Shown here one piece after another: positions 21,295-33,373 of a stretch of 64,000 bases of DNA. The position numbers and the translations under genes were made by a program. Position 1 is the stretch's first letter. Every line of letters begins with the position of its first letter. Source of the stretch: Linnemannia hyalina (taxonomy: Eukaryota > Mortierellomycota > Mortierellomycetes > Mortierellales > Mortierellaceae); NCBI GenBank assembly GCA_019671135.1, contig JAHRHY010000001.1, positions 3,844,001-3,908,000 of the forward strand, read 5' to 3'. A model generated the notes under the pieces. That model was not told the origin of the DNA. It saw nothing but the letters and a program-made list of their open reading frames with translations, and did no database searches.

Positions 21295-23900
21295 TCACAG
21301 AGGAAAGATTGACGAACCAAGGGACATATTACGGATCATCCCTTCAACCACAATCTCATGGAAATCATTATCCATCTCCTCTTTCGTCCTCCGCCTCTCT
21401 CCCTTCTCCCCTTTCAATCCTCCTCCACCCTTGTTCTCGTCGTTATAGCTATCATCATCGTCGCTACCATCGTCGCGATCCAGAACCTGAACGTTCAACG
21501 ACTCATTCGACGCCGACATCTCATCCACCTCCGCTTCCTTCTCCTTCCTCTCCTTCTCCTCACGGTACTCGGACGACCCCTGCTGCGCTTGAGCCTGCAC
21601 ATCCTGTAATGAGATCCCGCCATTCCTAGCAAATCCGTCATGCCCAATTCTCCCTCTCCCACCACCAATGCCGGCGCTAAAACTGCCGCGGCCATGGATA
21701 CCGGGTTTCATCCTTGCCGCGATAGCCTGTGGACGATTTTGCTGCTGTTGGTGTTGTTGCTGATGTGGGGGAGGCGTAGGTGTCTCGTTGGTGCTATCGA
21801 TCCTTGCGAGGTCTGCCGTCTTTTCTGAATCGACGAAGTTTTCAGAAGGTATCCGTGTCTCTGACTCTTCCGACTTTGATGGGGCTTCCTTCTCGGCGGG
21901 TGACGACAAAGACTCGCTTTTCCTGCTCTCCTCCTCCTCAGTTACCGCCGGTGCTGCTGTGTTGTTATCTGTTGGTGCGACAGGGGTGACAACAGCCTCG
22001 GTGGATTGTTCAGGCTCTGCAGTAGCTGTCGCCACTGCTCCAGGTTGTTCCGGATTTGATCGCTCAGTGACAGTTACCGTCATAGCCTCTTCCTCGTCAT
22101 CATCACCGTTGGCGGTAGCTGGCGCAGGCACTGGTCGTTCATCATTAGACACGGTCGTTTCGAGTTTGGCTGGTTGTGGAGTAGGAGCTGTCGTTTTGTA
22201 GTCTCTAGACTCCTGGGTATCTGTGGTGTTGTTATTGCCGTCGTGAACTCCGTGGTGATGATGAGCTGATTTTTCTGTGATTGGGTCCTCTGGTGTGGGC
22301 TTGTTGGTGGCAGTGTTATCTACTGAAGGCTCCAATTGTTGCTTCTCACCAAAGGTCGGTGTCTCTTGATATGCTGCTTTCTTGGTATGGGCTAATGCTG
22401 GGTGCGCCTTCTCCTTGACATCTCCCGAACCGTTTGTTTGAAGTGAGGAGTCGCGTTTTGGTAACCGGTGCAAATATCTTCAGTGACAACAAAGACAAAA
22501 GACAAAAGACAAAAAGGAATTAGCACAAACATCTGACAAGAGTTATCCTACGCACCAAACAACAAATCCATTGTTTTTCTTACCCAAATCCAACATCGCA
22601 GCCCAAAAGACCTTGACCTCCCCAGTCCTCACGCGGAATAATAATGACCTAAACACATACATGCAAAGAAAAACTCCTGTTAGTTACCATCATCTAACAA
22701 TTACATTTTCCTCGAACACGCCGCCACTGAAAGGATAAACAAGATGCCGTACCTCTCTGACTTCGTTGGTGTTGGCGTTATAAACATGCAAGGGCAACTC
22801 GTCATCAATGTAATCCTCGACAAGGTCATAAAGGTCTCGTTCGCCCCTCATGATCCCCAGCGGTGTTCCAATGACATAATCTGCGTGAGCACAAAGTCCA
22901 GCCTCCATTGCCGGTGAACCATGTGCCACGTCCTAAAGGAGAAGGAAAATAGTTGCAAGAGAGAGAAAAAGTACAGAAAGTAGTACAAGAGAGCATTAGT
23001 CGTCAACTTCACTGATCCTCCTCTTCGCTCCTCACGACATCACCACCGACAGCAAAACACAATGAAGAAATCCTTAAGAGGATGACCAACTGTTCCGTAC
23101 CAAGATATGCCAGACGACGTCGTTGATAGTGTCAAAGAGACAGAACCGAATGCTGCATCCAATATACCCATCCTTGCCATTGTCCCACTTCTGAACAGGT
23201 GTCAATTCCACCTCTATTATTGTTGTTTCAATTTGATGCAAATAAAGGAACGAAGAAATGAGTTTGTTAGAGCGCGAGTGCATGTGTGCGAATGACTGTT
23301 CCAATAACGAACTATTCCTTCTCCCAACGGCGAATGCTATTTTTCATGCATAAGAGGCACATACTTCGTAACGCCTGCTCCCTTGTAGAGTAAATATCCA
23401 GAATCACAGGTCTGTCTTCACTCGACTCCATTTGATCGCGCAGAACCGAGTCCTCTTTGTTCTATTAAAACATGAGAAAGTAAGGAAAGGGTTAGTCTAG
23501 TCAGCAGCAAGAAGAAGAAAAGCAGGAGGCAGACGCGTTTGCGATACACAAAAAAGGCATCATTGTGTTATCACTTACCAACCGGATGCCGTTGATACCC
23601 ATGATATAATCAAAGTACGGACGAAGACCAGCTCGGGCAGCGGGCGTGTTCTCCTTGACCTACACATCAGCATGCCCAGAACAACAACGAAGAAAAAAAA
23701 AAGTGGTGACTGTGAGATTGTGCTCCTTCTTCTGATGAGTAATTGCTAGAGTTCGGTCGGTCAATTCTTTTTCCGTACGAGGCAAAAAAAAAGGAGATGA
23801 AGTCGAGAGATGTATCCTGAAGGCTGTTGTAGTTGTTTACCATGAGAACATGATACCCGTGGCGGTACCTGCCCTTGTCTCCAGAAGCCGAGTTTCCCAT
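21295..23900 (-). CDS. GRH1: GRASP55/65-type Golgi reassembly stacking protein
   Basis: Seven exons (23900-23841, 23659-23579, 23461-23365, 23213-23101, 22932-22753, 22648-22584, 22477-21295) join in phase and encode about 592 residues. GRASPs tether Golgi cisternae and act in unconventional secretion. The protein starts MGNSASGDKG, so Gly2 is available for N-myristoylation. Two PDZ-like GRASP domains follow: the first at about 12-105 (with KENTPAARAGLRPYFDYIMG and WDNGKDGYIGCSIRFC) and the second at about 110-205 (with SPAMEAGLCAHADYVIGTP and EDWGGQGLLGCDVGFGYLHR). Residues 206-592 are a disordered, Glu/Thr/Pro-rich tail that is probably phosphorylated. Plants lack this family, and many fungi keep only a shorter Grh1; myristoylation is replaced by acetylation in yeast. 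Confidence 0.9.
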
Positions 23901-24489
23901 ATGTTGATGTCGTTGTCGTTCTTGTGTGGTGGGTGCGCGTTTGTTGTTTTCCTGTTGTCGACGTGTCCTGGAAGTGAATGTGTAGAAAGGAAGGAGGTGT
24001 GGAAAGAAAGGAAGAAAGAGAGAAGAGGAAGAAAGGAAATCAGAGAGAAAGAAAGGGGGATGAGAGCAACATAGAAGAAAAATGGGCTAAAGGGCACTGT
24101 AGACTATAGGAAGGGATCAGACAAGAGGGGAAGGGAAAAAGTAAAGTGAACGAGGCGAAGTGTGCCATGTCATCCCGCCCCCTGATTGGCCCAGTCCGAT
24201 ACCAATTCAATTTGGTTTTTTGTCTGAGTGCCCCCCTCCACACTGCAGAGCACGTGTGATCCTGAGCTTCTTGTTTGTTTGTGGAGTAAGCAAGGCAGAA
24301 GGAGCATCGACCAGGTGCGTCTAGTTCTCTTTGTTCTTATTGTGAGCAAGATCAAAAAGAAAGGTGCTTGTTGTCTCATCAATGACAGGACTTGATTGTG
24401 ATAAATCAATCAGTCAACTATCAGTCTCGCCTCACAGATCAACTCATTGTTCGGGGAAATGTTGTGGTATTTGCTGTGATTTGGGTAAG
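23901..24489. other. Intergenic, no gene seen
   Basis: This is the upstream region of the GRASP gene, with a GA-rich tract at 23980-24060, followed by the 3' flank of the large Sel1 gene. Confidence 0.4.
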
Positions 24490-27400
24490 CTATGAGTGAC
24501 GGTAGCCGTGTTGGTATAGGATGTCCATGTTCTGCCTCGCTCGTGCGTTACCCTGGTTGTAGGCCTTGATGTACCAATTCATCGCCTCTCGCGGATCCTG
24601 CTCTACCCCATTGCCCCAATGGTACAACACCCCTATCGCATACTGCGCATTCGAGTCTCCTTGATCGGCCGCCTTCCGATACCACGCCATCGCCGCTCGA
24701 TAGTCCTGTGAGACCCCAAGACCCGTCTCGCAGATGTACCCGACCCAGACTTGCGACGGCGAATGTCCTTGGTTGGCGGCCAGGATGTACGAGTCGAGCG
24801 CCTTCCTGTTGTCTTGACGAACACCCAGTCCCATTCGGTAGCAGTTGCCGAGACTGAACTGAGCCGACTCGTCACCTTGTTCCGCTGCCTTCCGAAACCA
24901 CTCGACGGCTTTCGAATAATCCCGGTTGACCCCTGTGCCATCGTGGTAGTACTGACCGACGTTGTACTGGGATACCGCATGACCTCGAGTGGCTGCTTTG
25001 AGACACCACAGAATGGCAAGTCGGTAGTCTTGGGATACACCCTGTCCTTGGTGGTACATCAGACCGATCTTGTTCTCGGCCTGAGCATTCCCCTCCGTAG
25101 CCGCCAGCAGATACCATTCCATCGCCCTGTTGTAGTCTCGCAGAACGCCACGGCCCACATGATACATCGCTCCAAGGTTGTGCTGGGCGTCCGTGTATCC
25201 TTGGTCCGCCGCCTTGTGGTACCACTCTGCTGCAACTCGATAGTTCTGTGTCACCCCAAGACCCTCCTCATACATATGACCGAGCCAGAACTGAGCCGAT
25301 TTATCCTCCTGGCTGGCGGCCTTGATGTACCACTCCATCGCAAGCCCATAGTTCTGGCGGACACCGAGACCTTGCCGATAGTAGTCGCCGAGGTCGGACT
25401 GGGCGGACTCATCTCCCTGCTGTGCCGACTTCTTGAACCATTCAAAGGCCTTCGTATGATCCTGCAGTACTCCCGCGCCCTTGCTGTAAAGGTAGCCGAC
25501 GTTGTGCTGGCCGGATGCGTGGCCCTGGATGGCAGCCTTCATACACCACTCCATGGCCTTGGAGTAGCTCCGAGTAACGCCGAGGCCTTGATGGTACATC
25601 ATCCCGATCTGGTTCTGGGCGCCAGCATGGCCGCTCTCGGCCGCTTCCTGGAAGCACTTCATGGCCTTGGCATAGTCCTTCTCGACGCCACGACCCACAT
25701 ACAAGATCCTTCCGAGGTTGTTGAGGGAGTTCGCATGTCCTTGACTCGCCGCCTTGATGTACCACTTCACCGCCTCATCGCTGTCCTTTGAAATACCAAG
25801 ACCCTCCTCGTGCATACGGGCGATCCAAAACTGAGCCGAGGCGTCATCTTGTTGAGCGGCCAGGAGGTACCATACGAGAGCCCTCTTGAAATCCTGCGGA
25901 CCACCGCGACCGAGGCGGTAGTAATCGCCAAGGTTGGATTGAGCCGTCGCATCCTCCAGATCCGCGGCCTTCGCGAACCACTCCCTTGCTTTGCTGTAGT
26001 CCTGCGTGACACCATGACCGTGATGGTACATCAATCCTAGCTGGCTCTGCGCTACTGAATGGCCTTGGTCGCCAGCCTTCTGGTACCACTCTGCCGCCTT
26101 CTTGTAGTCCTTCGAGACGCCCCATCCTTTCTCGTACAGCACGCCTAGGTTACACTGAGAGTATCCGTGTCCTTTTTCCGCCCCTTTGAGATACCACTCG
26201 GCCGCCGTTTTCTCGCTCTGCACGACCCCAAGACCCTCATCGTACATACGGGCGATCCAGAACTGCGACATCTCATGATCCTGCTCTGCAGCCTTGAGAT
26301 ACCATTCCATCGCCTTGCCGTAATCCTGCGAGACGCCCTCTCCCTCTCGGTAGTGGTCGCCAAGTTCGGCTTGAGATGACACATTCCCTTGCTCCGCAGC
26401 CTTCTTGAACCACTCAACGGCTTTCGAAGCACTCTCGTCAACTCCGTCTCCGTTGGCGTACATGAACCCGACGTTAAACTGGGCGTAGGCGTGACCTTGA
26501 TTGGCGGCCTTGAGACACCATTCCATAGCCTTGGAATAGTCCCGCTCGACACCCTGAGCCTGATGGTAAATCATGCCGACATTGTTCTGTGCCTCGGCGA
26601 TGTTGTTGTTAGCGGCCTTGAGGTACCATTCGAGCGCCTTCTTGTGATCCTGCTCGACGCCGAGACCTGCAAAGTAGAGATTTCCTAGATCTCTCTGAGC
26701 GTTCGCATGGTCCTGCTCCGCCGCCTTGAGGTACCACTCCGCCGCCTTGCTGAGGTCCTCCTCCACGCCCAGCCCCTCCTCGTACATGCTGCCGATCCAG
26801 AACTGAGCCAACGCGTTCCCTTGCTTGGCGGATTTCATGTACCACTCAAACGCCTTTGAGTGATCCTGCTCAATACCAACGCCTGTACGGTAGTAGGTGC
26901 CGAGGTTACTCTGAATGACCGCATCTCCCTTTTCCGCCGCCTTCATGACCCACTCAATCGCCTTGCTGTGATCCTGCTCGACACCGTGACCCTGACCGTA
27001 CAGCATGCCGAGGTTGTTCTGGGCTGTCGCTTCTCCTTTCTCAGCGGCCTTGAGATACCACTCCATCGCCTTGGTGTAATCCTGAGGTACGCCTTGACCC
27101 TTCTCGTACATAATAGCAATCGACACAAACACATCCGAGTAGTCTAGATCTGCGGCCTTGCGAAACCACTCCATTGCTCTGGAGTAGTTTTGGAGAACAC
27201 CGTGACCTTCACGGTAAAGCATCCCGATCCCGAAATGAGCACTCGCATCCCCCTTCTCCACCGCCTTGAGGTACCATTGCATGGCCGCAGAGTAATCCTT
27301 GACAACTCCTAGACCGCCGTGGAAATGGACACCGACACTCCGTAATCCTGGCCCGAATCCTTGGTTGGCAGCCTTGTACGCCCACTCCAATGCCTTCGAG

Positions 27401-28408
27401 TCGTCCTTGGGAACACCGTGGCCCTCATAGTACAGGTCACAAATCGCATCCTGCGCCTCGGCAAGTCCTCGACCCGCCGCCTTGAGGTACCACTCCATAC
27501 TTTTGGCATAGTCTTGCTTGACTTCCTTGCCCTCAAAGTAGATCTTCCCGACCGCAAACTGGGCGTAAGCATGGCTCTTCTTGGCCGCCTTGAGGTAGCA
27601 CTCCAGGACCTTGACAAAGTCCTGTTTGTCTCCTTCACCTCTCACCTGCAGCCGCTCCAAGTTGATGTGAGAGGCAATTCTGCCAATGGTGGCTCGGGCG
27701 GCTGTGTGAGCAGGTTTCTGGACAGCCGCAGAGACGGGCGGTCGAGCGACACTATTGGGGGTTGCAAGTGGAGGTCGCAGCTGGGTAGCTGTAAGAGGAA
27801 TAGGCTTGGAGACAAGCGGGGAAAGAACTCTGGTCTGGGCAAGAGAGGGCCTTGTATGGTATGGGGTGCTCTTGTTTGCTGCGAGAGTTGCCTGTTGAAG
27901 GTTGGCCGCAGTGAGAGGGGCAGTGAGGGGTGCAGCGGCAGGTGCAGCGGTAGGTGTGGAAGAAGGTGTGGCGTTGCCTGTCACGTTCAATGGCGCATTC
28001 ACGACCACTTCCAGAACGGTGTTGGGAAGAGCAGCAATTCGATAAGGGGAGAGACTATGGCACGAAAACACAATGTAGAAGCAATCATGATAGGGATTGG
28101 AAAAGATGAATGAATACAAGTTCTTCCTGCGCGCACAACAAGTTCACACACTGCTAAACATGCATGACATACGTTGTAAAGTCGGTACCCTTCAGGAAGG
28201 CGAGTGTACGCAAGTTGTGTCGGGCATAGATGGCGTCCTTGAACATCATAATGATATCGCTCCAAAGTACGATCTCTACAGCAGCAGCTGGGTCGGGGTG
28301 AATGTCGATGTAGAATATGTCGGCGTCGGTGGGTGCAGCTCCTGTAATAGCAGAGAGTCCATTTGGAAGGACGGGGCGCGCTGCCTGAAATCGCCCCTGT
28401 GCCTGCAT
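24490..28408 (-). CDS. Very large Sel1-repeat protein (about 29 repeats)
   Basis: Two exons (28408-28173, 28054-24490) join in phase (FTT|LSPYRIAALPN) and encode about 1266 residues. The N-terminal 100 residues form a folded-looking module with APTDADIFYIDIHPDPAAAV, repeated in outline by other proteins I recall from this fungal group, but I cannot name it. A Pro/Ala/Thr linker of about 100 residues precedes roughly 29 Sel1 repeats and a partial last one. From about repeat 8 onward the repeats recur in a five-unit order, which suggests growth by block duplication. No signal peptide or catalytic domain is visible. A solenoid of this length would be a large scaffold. The start ATG at 28408 is the first in frame after a pyrimidine-rich leader. 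Confidence 0.82.
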
Positions 28409-29937
28409 ATATATATATTTTTGATTGGTGCTGTTGCTGTAGTGGGGGTGGATACAGAGTGATGTGATGTAGGTGATGGAACTTTGGAAATGGAGGAATT
28501 GCGAATGTAAATGGGGTCGACAACAAAGTGATGAGTGTGAACAAAAGGAGGGGTGAGGAAAGGCGAGGTTGAAGGAGAGGCGTAGCGTGAGGAAAGGCAG
28601 AAAGTAAAAGAGAAGCAAAAAACGAGAGGATGGGTAAGTGTGAAAAAGGCACAGGGACAGGAAGGGGTGTGTGTGTCAGGTACAAAAGCCCATGGGCACA
28701 TGGACATTAACCTGAACCAATAGGTTCAATAGGGAAACAGCAAGGTAAATGTGCAAAGTAGAAGAGACCATCCAATTTGAGCAGACATGGAAAGAGCATG
28801 CACAATTGGCAACAAATAAACAAAGAGGCAAACCACAGAACAACAAACAATGAGAGAGAGCGAACACCCATTGACACCTTGCTCTTTTTAACAACCATCG
28901 TCATCGTACAAATGCCGCTCAGTCAAAAACTACCCATGCACCTATTCGTCTTACCCTACTTCAACATCAGGGCCAGGATTGGGACCATGATCGGTGCAAA
29001 GCATTCAAGCATTGTGCTGTTCTAGAACCCTTCCTTCGCTAGCTTTCCTCCCAGGTACAAATTATAAGAGCACATCATGCACATGGTTCATTTCCTTTTT
29101 TTTGCACGGCTGTTGCTTCCCACTTGAGATTCCCCCAGCTTCCCTCATAATCATTCGTCCGTTATTGCTTCGCCATCAGGAGCTCCACCACTTCCTCGCC
29201 TCCTTTTTCGATGGCTCACTCTGATTTTCAATAGCAAATTGCCTGTCTTCGATCCTCCTCTGCGGAATGTATTTGTCCTCTCATTCACAATTATCCATTG
29301 TTTTTTTCCTCGCCATCAAACCAGCGCCCAATGCACAATCTATGAACGAACATTCACGATTCCATCGTCCTCGTGGGACCATTCAAACCACACGCTCACT
29401 CGAAACATCAAAAGACCTCAACAACAGACAGGCAAGAAACAACGTGGGATCACAAGGAGGGCAAGTCGCGCGTAGAATGAAAAATGAACAGGAGTAGTGT
29501 CAAGAGCCAACGTGGAGACAGTTTAAGAACAATGTCCCTCGATACACAAGAAAAGGTAAAAAAAGAAGCACCGCTAATCAGTAGAAACCTTCTTCGTCTT
29601 AATCAATGATCGACCTAATCCATCAGTGCAATTAGAATGACCATAGTTCTCCCTCTCACCTCGCTCACTCTTCAGAAGCCACCCTCCTTTTACCTTTCAC
29701 TAAGTCAACAACCATTCGCTCTTCACGAACAGCGGTACATTACAGGATACGCATATCATACTGAAAAAAAGATGGCCAGCCGCTTAACCGTTTGGTGTTT
29801 ATTATGATGTGTGGATAAGCCCAAAAGAAACGGCAGAGGAAGTGAAAAAAGACATAACGGCAGGCTTTGTTGCAAAACTACCCCCACTCGACCTTTGACC
29901 AGCGCTCGTCTTCATTCATCCAGACCCCTCGGCAGCA
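28409..29937. other. Intergenic, no gene seen
   Basis: The first 250 bases are the pyrimidine-rich (minus strand) leader of the large Sel1 gene. The rest is AT-rich and has no convincing frame or RNA gene. Confidence 0.4.
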
Positions 29938-30552
29938 ATGTCGCCACTAGGTCTCATGCGACTACTAATACCCTCAACAACAGGACAACCGCTAACATTA
30001 CCACCAATAACAACAAAAATACCAGTACCTCTATTAGTACTGCTGCGGTTCCTCGTCAGAACAAGTCTGAGCCTTCAGCCGCCCCCCTCACCACCTATAC
30101 GTACAACCACTCACAATGTCAACCCAACCACCCCGCTATCAATTTCTGACAATACTTATTTAACTAAATTTGTTGGTGACTACGACTACGATAACGACGA
30201 TGACTACAACGGTGACGATGAGGACTGGGAGGTGAGCATGACCGATTGGGTCAACAACGTCGACGATCTCAATGCGATTTCTTCCGCCAGTAATCCACTT
30301 CTGCGACCAGGTCCTTCGACTCGCACTCAGCCTGCAGATCAACCCAGACCCATCATCGGAATAGCTAGTACCGCAGCCTCGACGGCCACGACCACCGCTA
30401 CCCCTCATAGATTTACTGCTGCATTGACATCTGCTCAACAATATCCACAACAGCAAGTCAAACACTCTGTTCCCACCATTTTGGACACTCGAAGAAAACA
30501 CTCTACGACTGGCTGGAACAATAACAGTGCCACGACCATGATCAACAATTGA
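29938..30552 (+). CDS. Hypothetical low-complexity acidic protein
   Basis: An open frame of 204 codons has a Thr/Pro/Leu-rich first half, an acidic centre (DYDYDNDDDYNGDDEDWEV near residues 80-100) and a Ser/Thr/Gln/Asn-rich end. I recognise no domain. In the first half an overlapping frame (29811-30149) is equally rich in Thr and Asn, so the real exon structure may differ, for example with an intron near 30150. The acidic part and the AATAAA near 30592 favour a real gene, but this is weak. Confidence 0.35.
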   Translation: MSPLGLMRLLIPSTTGQPLTLPPITTKIPVPLLVLLRFLVRTSLSLQPPPSPPIRTTTHNVNPTTPLSISDNTYLTKFVGDYDYDNDDDYNGDDEDWEVSMTDWVNNVDDLNAISSASNPLLRPGPSTRTQPADQPRPIIGIASTAASTATTTATPHRFTAALTSAQQYPQQQVKHSVPTILDTRRKHSTTGWNNNSATTMINN

Positions 30553-30706
30553 TGTGTGGTGTGGTTGCTAGAGGGAGGCGTGGTTGTGTTGTAATAAAAA
30601 AATGTGTATTGGAAAGAACAGGAGTGATAATAAAAATAGGAGAGGAAAACACACTCCCATATATATCTAACTAATCAGGCCGTGAGAAAGAACAGACAGA
30701 CTGATA

Positions 30707-30979
30707 TTATGGGAAAACGTATGGGCAGTTGCTTGTCAATCCCAGAGAAGTCAATTGTTCATTCCATCCCACGTACTGGGAATCATCAAGTGGACATGTG
30801 TCTCGATTTGCCAGTCCACCAGCTGACATCAGAGGTGCACCGTGTTTGTTGCAGAAATAGGCTGTCAAGTAGGCACTGTATTCCCCGTTCTTATTGTTCA
30901 CTGTACACTTGTAAACTTCAAGTGCTGCAGCCACACCGACAAATGCCACGCAAAGAAAGAGAGTCTTGGAAAAATGCAT
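30707..30979 (-). CDS. Small secreted cysteine protein
   Basis: A single coding exon gives 90 residues. Residues 1-19 are a clear signal peptide (MHFSKTLFLCVAFVGVAAA). The mature part of about 70 residues has four cysteines at 25, 43, 62 and 85, enough for two disulfide bonds, and is rich in Tyr, Asn and Gly. I recognise no family. Size, secretion and paired cysteines are typical of fungal small secreted proteins, including effectors and antimicrobial peptides, but nothing in the sequence says which. A TATA-like box and a probable intron in the 5' untranslated region lie upstream, which supports a real transcript. Confidence 0.7.
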   Translation of the reverse strand: MHFSKTLFLCVAFVGVAAALEVYKCTVNNKNGEYSAYLTAYFCNKHGAPLMSAGGLANRDTCPLDDSQYVGWNEQLTSLGLTSNCPYVFP

Positions 30980-30999
30980 GGTCTTAAAACTGTCAGCTC

Positions 31000-31091
31000 C
31001 TAGTAGTAGAAAGGTGTTAAAAATATGTTAGATAAGAATAAACGCCTCAATCCCTTAAGTACAATCCGAAAGCTCAGTCATACAGCCTTAC
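31000..31091 (-). other. Probable 5'UTR intron of the secreted protein gene
   Basis: On the minus strand a GTAAGG donor at 31091 and a TACTACTAG acceptor ending at 31000 bound 92 nt. A branch-like TTTAAC lies about 20 nt before the acceptor, and the ATG follows 20 nt after the acceptor. This is inferred from splice signals only. Confidence 0.4.
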
Positions 31092-31297
31092 GAGAGTCTG
31101 GCGAAGAGTGTAAAGGTGGGGGATGCGAAAGTCTTGTGGGAGTTGCCTTGAGTGTTGTTAATAGAGGGCTGCGATGCTCTTGTACCAGTGCCGGTAGTTG
31201 TTGCGAGAGTTGCGAGTGTTGAGGGTGCTGTTGCGAGTCTAGAGTTTTGAGGGAGGATCAGATGTGTGTTGGTGAAGGATGCTGAGTAGGTGCGACC

Positions 31298-31309
31298 TCT
31301 TTATATACG
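31298..31309 (-). promoter_or_regulatory. TATA-like box of the secreted protein gene
   Basis: The minus strand reads cgtatataaaga here. A start site about 30 nt downstream would give a leader that contains the inferred 5'UTR intron. Confidence 0.4.
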
Positions 31310-31344
31310 CGAAGAGGGTCGGAAAGGAAGTGTGGTATCATTTG

Positions 31345-31905
31345 GGCATAAGAAGATGGAGGGATGAGAAACATCAAGAGATAAGAAGACATGAAGGGAT
31401 GAGGGACATCAAGGAATGAAAAGACACTAAGGGATGTGAAAACATCATCAAGAAACAACATCAAGAGACAACATAAAGGGACAACACCAAAATACATCCG
31501 CGACAACTCCATGGAATAACAAGGGGCGGCATCTGCGACAACATCTGCAACAACATCAACGGCAACACCAAAGGGTATCACCAAGGGCATGCAAATAGAG
31601 ATCAAGGGCAACATCGAGGGATAACATCAAGGGACAACATCAAGGGACAACGTCAAGGGACAACATCAAGAGACAACATCAAGGGCAGGTAAAACAAGAT
31701 CAAGGGACAAAACCAAGGGACAACATTTGCGTCTACTCCAAGGGACAACATCAAGGGAAAACATCGGCGCTAACATCTGCAAAAACATCGGCGACAACAT
31801 CGGCGACAACACCAAGGGGTATCACCAAGGGTAAGCAAATAGTGATCAAAGGGACAACATCAAGAGACCACATCAAGGGACAAAGTCAAGGGACAAAGTC
31901 AAAAT
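31345..31905. repeat. Degenerate 13-bp minisatellite (gggacaacatcaa)
   Basis: Short units of the form gggacaacatcaa occur dozens of times, some perfect (31610-31680 and 31730-31760) and many degenerate, with interspersed variants such as aaaacatcggcgacaac. The plus strand is almost free of T. No protein or RNA structure is evident. The array begins about 40 bp upstream of the TATA-like box of the secreted protein gene. Confidence 0.75.
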
Positions 31906-32335
31906 CAAAGAAAGCAGAGAAACCGAGGGCCGAAGGGCTCTTCCTATCATACTGAGATGGAGTACGTGACGATTGTTTGCCCACTAGCAGTGAAATGTAA
32001 GAGATAAAGAGAGACCAAGAAGAGAAAAACAAAAGGCATCAAGAGCAGAGAGAGAAGGTCCAAAAAATAATAAGGGATGGTCCAGGGTAATGAGAAAGGC
32101 AGAAAACAAACATGGGGGATCAAGAGTAGAAAAAGCAAGATCAGGGTCAAGATAGTTTAGGTAGTCATGGTGTGTTTATGATACTACACTATAGCACCCT
32201 TCAGTCATGCAGAACTACCACCACCATCTCCTCCACCACTAAATCTCAAACACTTCTTGCAAGGCCTACGCAATAATCACAACAACAACGACAGGTCAGA
32301 AGACCTACTATCAACGACACTTTGGAGCTGGAGTA

Positions 32336-32971
32336 ATGCGTCTCCTATCAACACTAGACATTATAACTAGTGCCACAACCGCCACGACTGCGTTGGGTTC
32401 TCCGCCAACAGAGTCACCACCAAGGCCAGGGATGCCAATACCAGACTCCACAGCGCCCACCTCGGGATTAACATGGCACTTCCGAATTCAGACGTTATCA
32501 ACACCAACACCAGTCCCAGCTGGACCCTCTGGCGGAACGGGAGGAGGTATCCCACCCCCGCAGCCATACCTGAGGCTCAGAGACTTTCTTATCCTCCTCC
32601 GGATGTTATCAACGACACGCCCCACGTACCTTTCTCCCTCCTCCTCTCCCTCTGCATCCTCATCCTCATCGACATCAACATCTCTGGCTACCAACGTCAC
32701 TATTGCAAATGATGTCTTTTCTACAGCCGCAGTCACTGCCGCTGCCACCACTACTACAGCCACAACAGCCATCACAACTCCTCCTTCTCCTTCTCTTTCT
32801 CCTATTTCCTCTAAAGACCGCTCTCATTCTCCACCCACATCACCCCTCTCAAGGCCTTCAGCACCTTCTCGACAGCCCAGCGCTGGATCAGAGTCTCCCA
32901 CAAGGTCCAAGCATTCGCGGTATAACCGTCCCAAATTCCCCATGCGGGGTTTCGGTCTAGTGTGTCTCTAA
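32336..32971 (+). CDS. Doubtful low-complexity open frame
   Basis: An open frame of 211 codons is rich in Ser, Thr, Pro and Ala, and ends with basic RSKHSRYNRPKFPMRGFG. No domain is recognised. Another frame (32473-32712) overlaps with similar plausibility, so splicing or a chance frame are both possible. The last 70 residues look like a disordered phosphoprotein tail. Confidence 0.25.
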   Translation: MRLLSTLDIITSATTATTALGSPPTESPPRPGMPIPDSTAPTSGLTWHFRIQTLSTPTPVPAGPSGGTGGGIPPPQPYLRLRDFLILLRMLSTTRPTYLSPSSSPSASSSSSTSTSLATNVTIANDVFSTAAVTAAATTTTATTAITTPPSPSLSPISSKDRSHSPPTSPLSRPSAPSRQPSAGSESPTRSKHSRYNRPKFPMRGFGLVCL

Positions 32972-33373
32972 ATCTGGTCGCCATACTAGGAAACTTGGTT
33001 GCTGTGATCTGAATACAGAAGGCGCGATGGAGACATGAAAGCTAAAGTGAGTGATGAGTGGCTTAGATGTATACTTTACACTAAAATGAAAACAGTCTCA
33101 ATAGACATAATACACTAAATGTGTCGTTGTGTGCCTTATTCATCTCTTCACAACAATACACCCATCCTTCTTTGTCTTCCCTCTCTCCTCGTCTTCTGTC
33201 AGGACATTATTATTCAATAGAGGAGGACAAGAGAGATAAGAGTATGACCTTCTTCGACCATTGGGTCAAACAGGCCGTTAAAGAATAAAAGAAAAGGTGG
33301 CCAATGCGTCGTACCTGTCAACTCTTCAATGCTCACGAACCAATTGCTCGACTATAATAACAGCAGTCTGTAT

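Noticed and set aside
31345..31905. CRISPR-like array of short repeats
   Set aside because: The units are 13 bp, degenerate and contiguous without unique spacers, and the genome is eukaryotic; it is a minisatellite.
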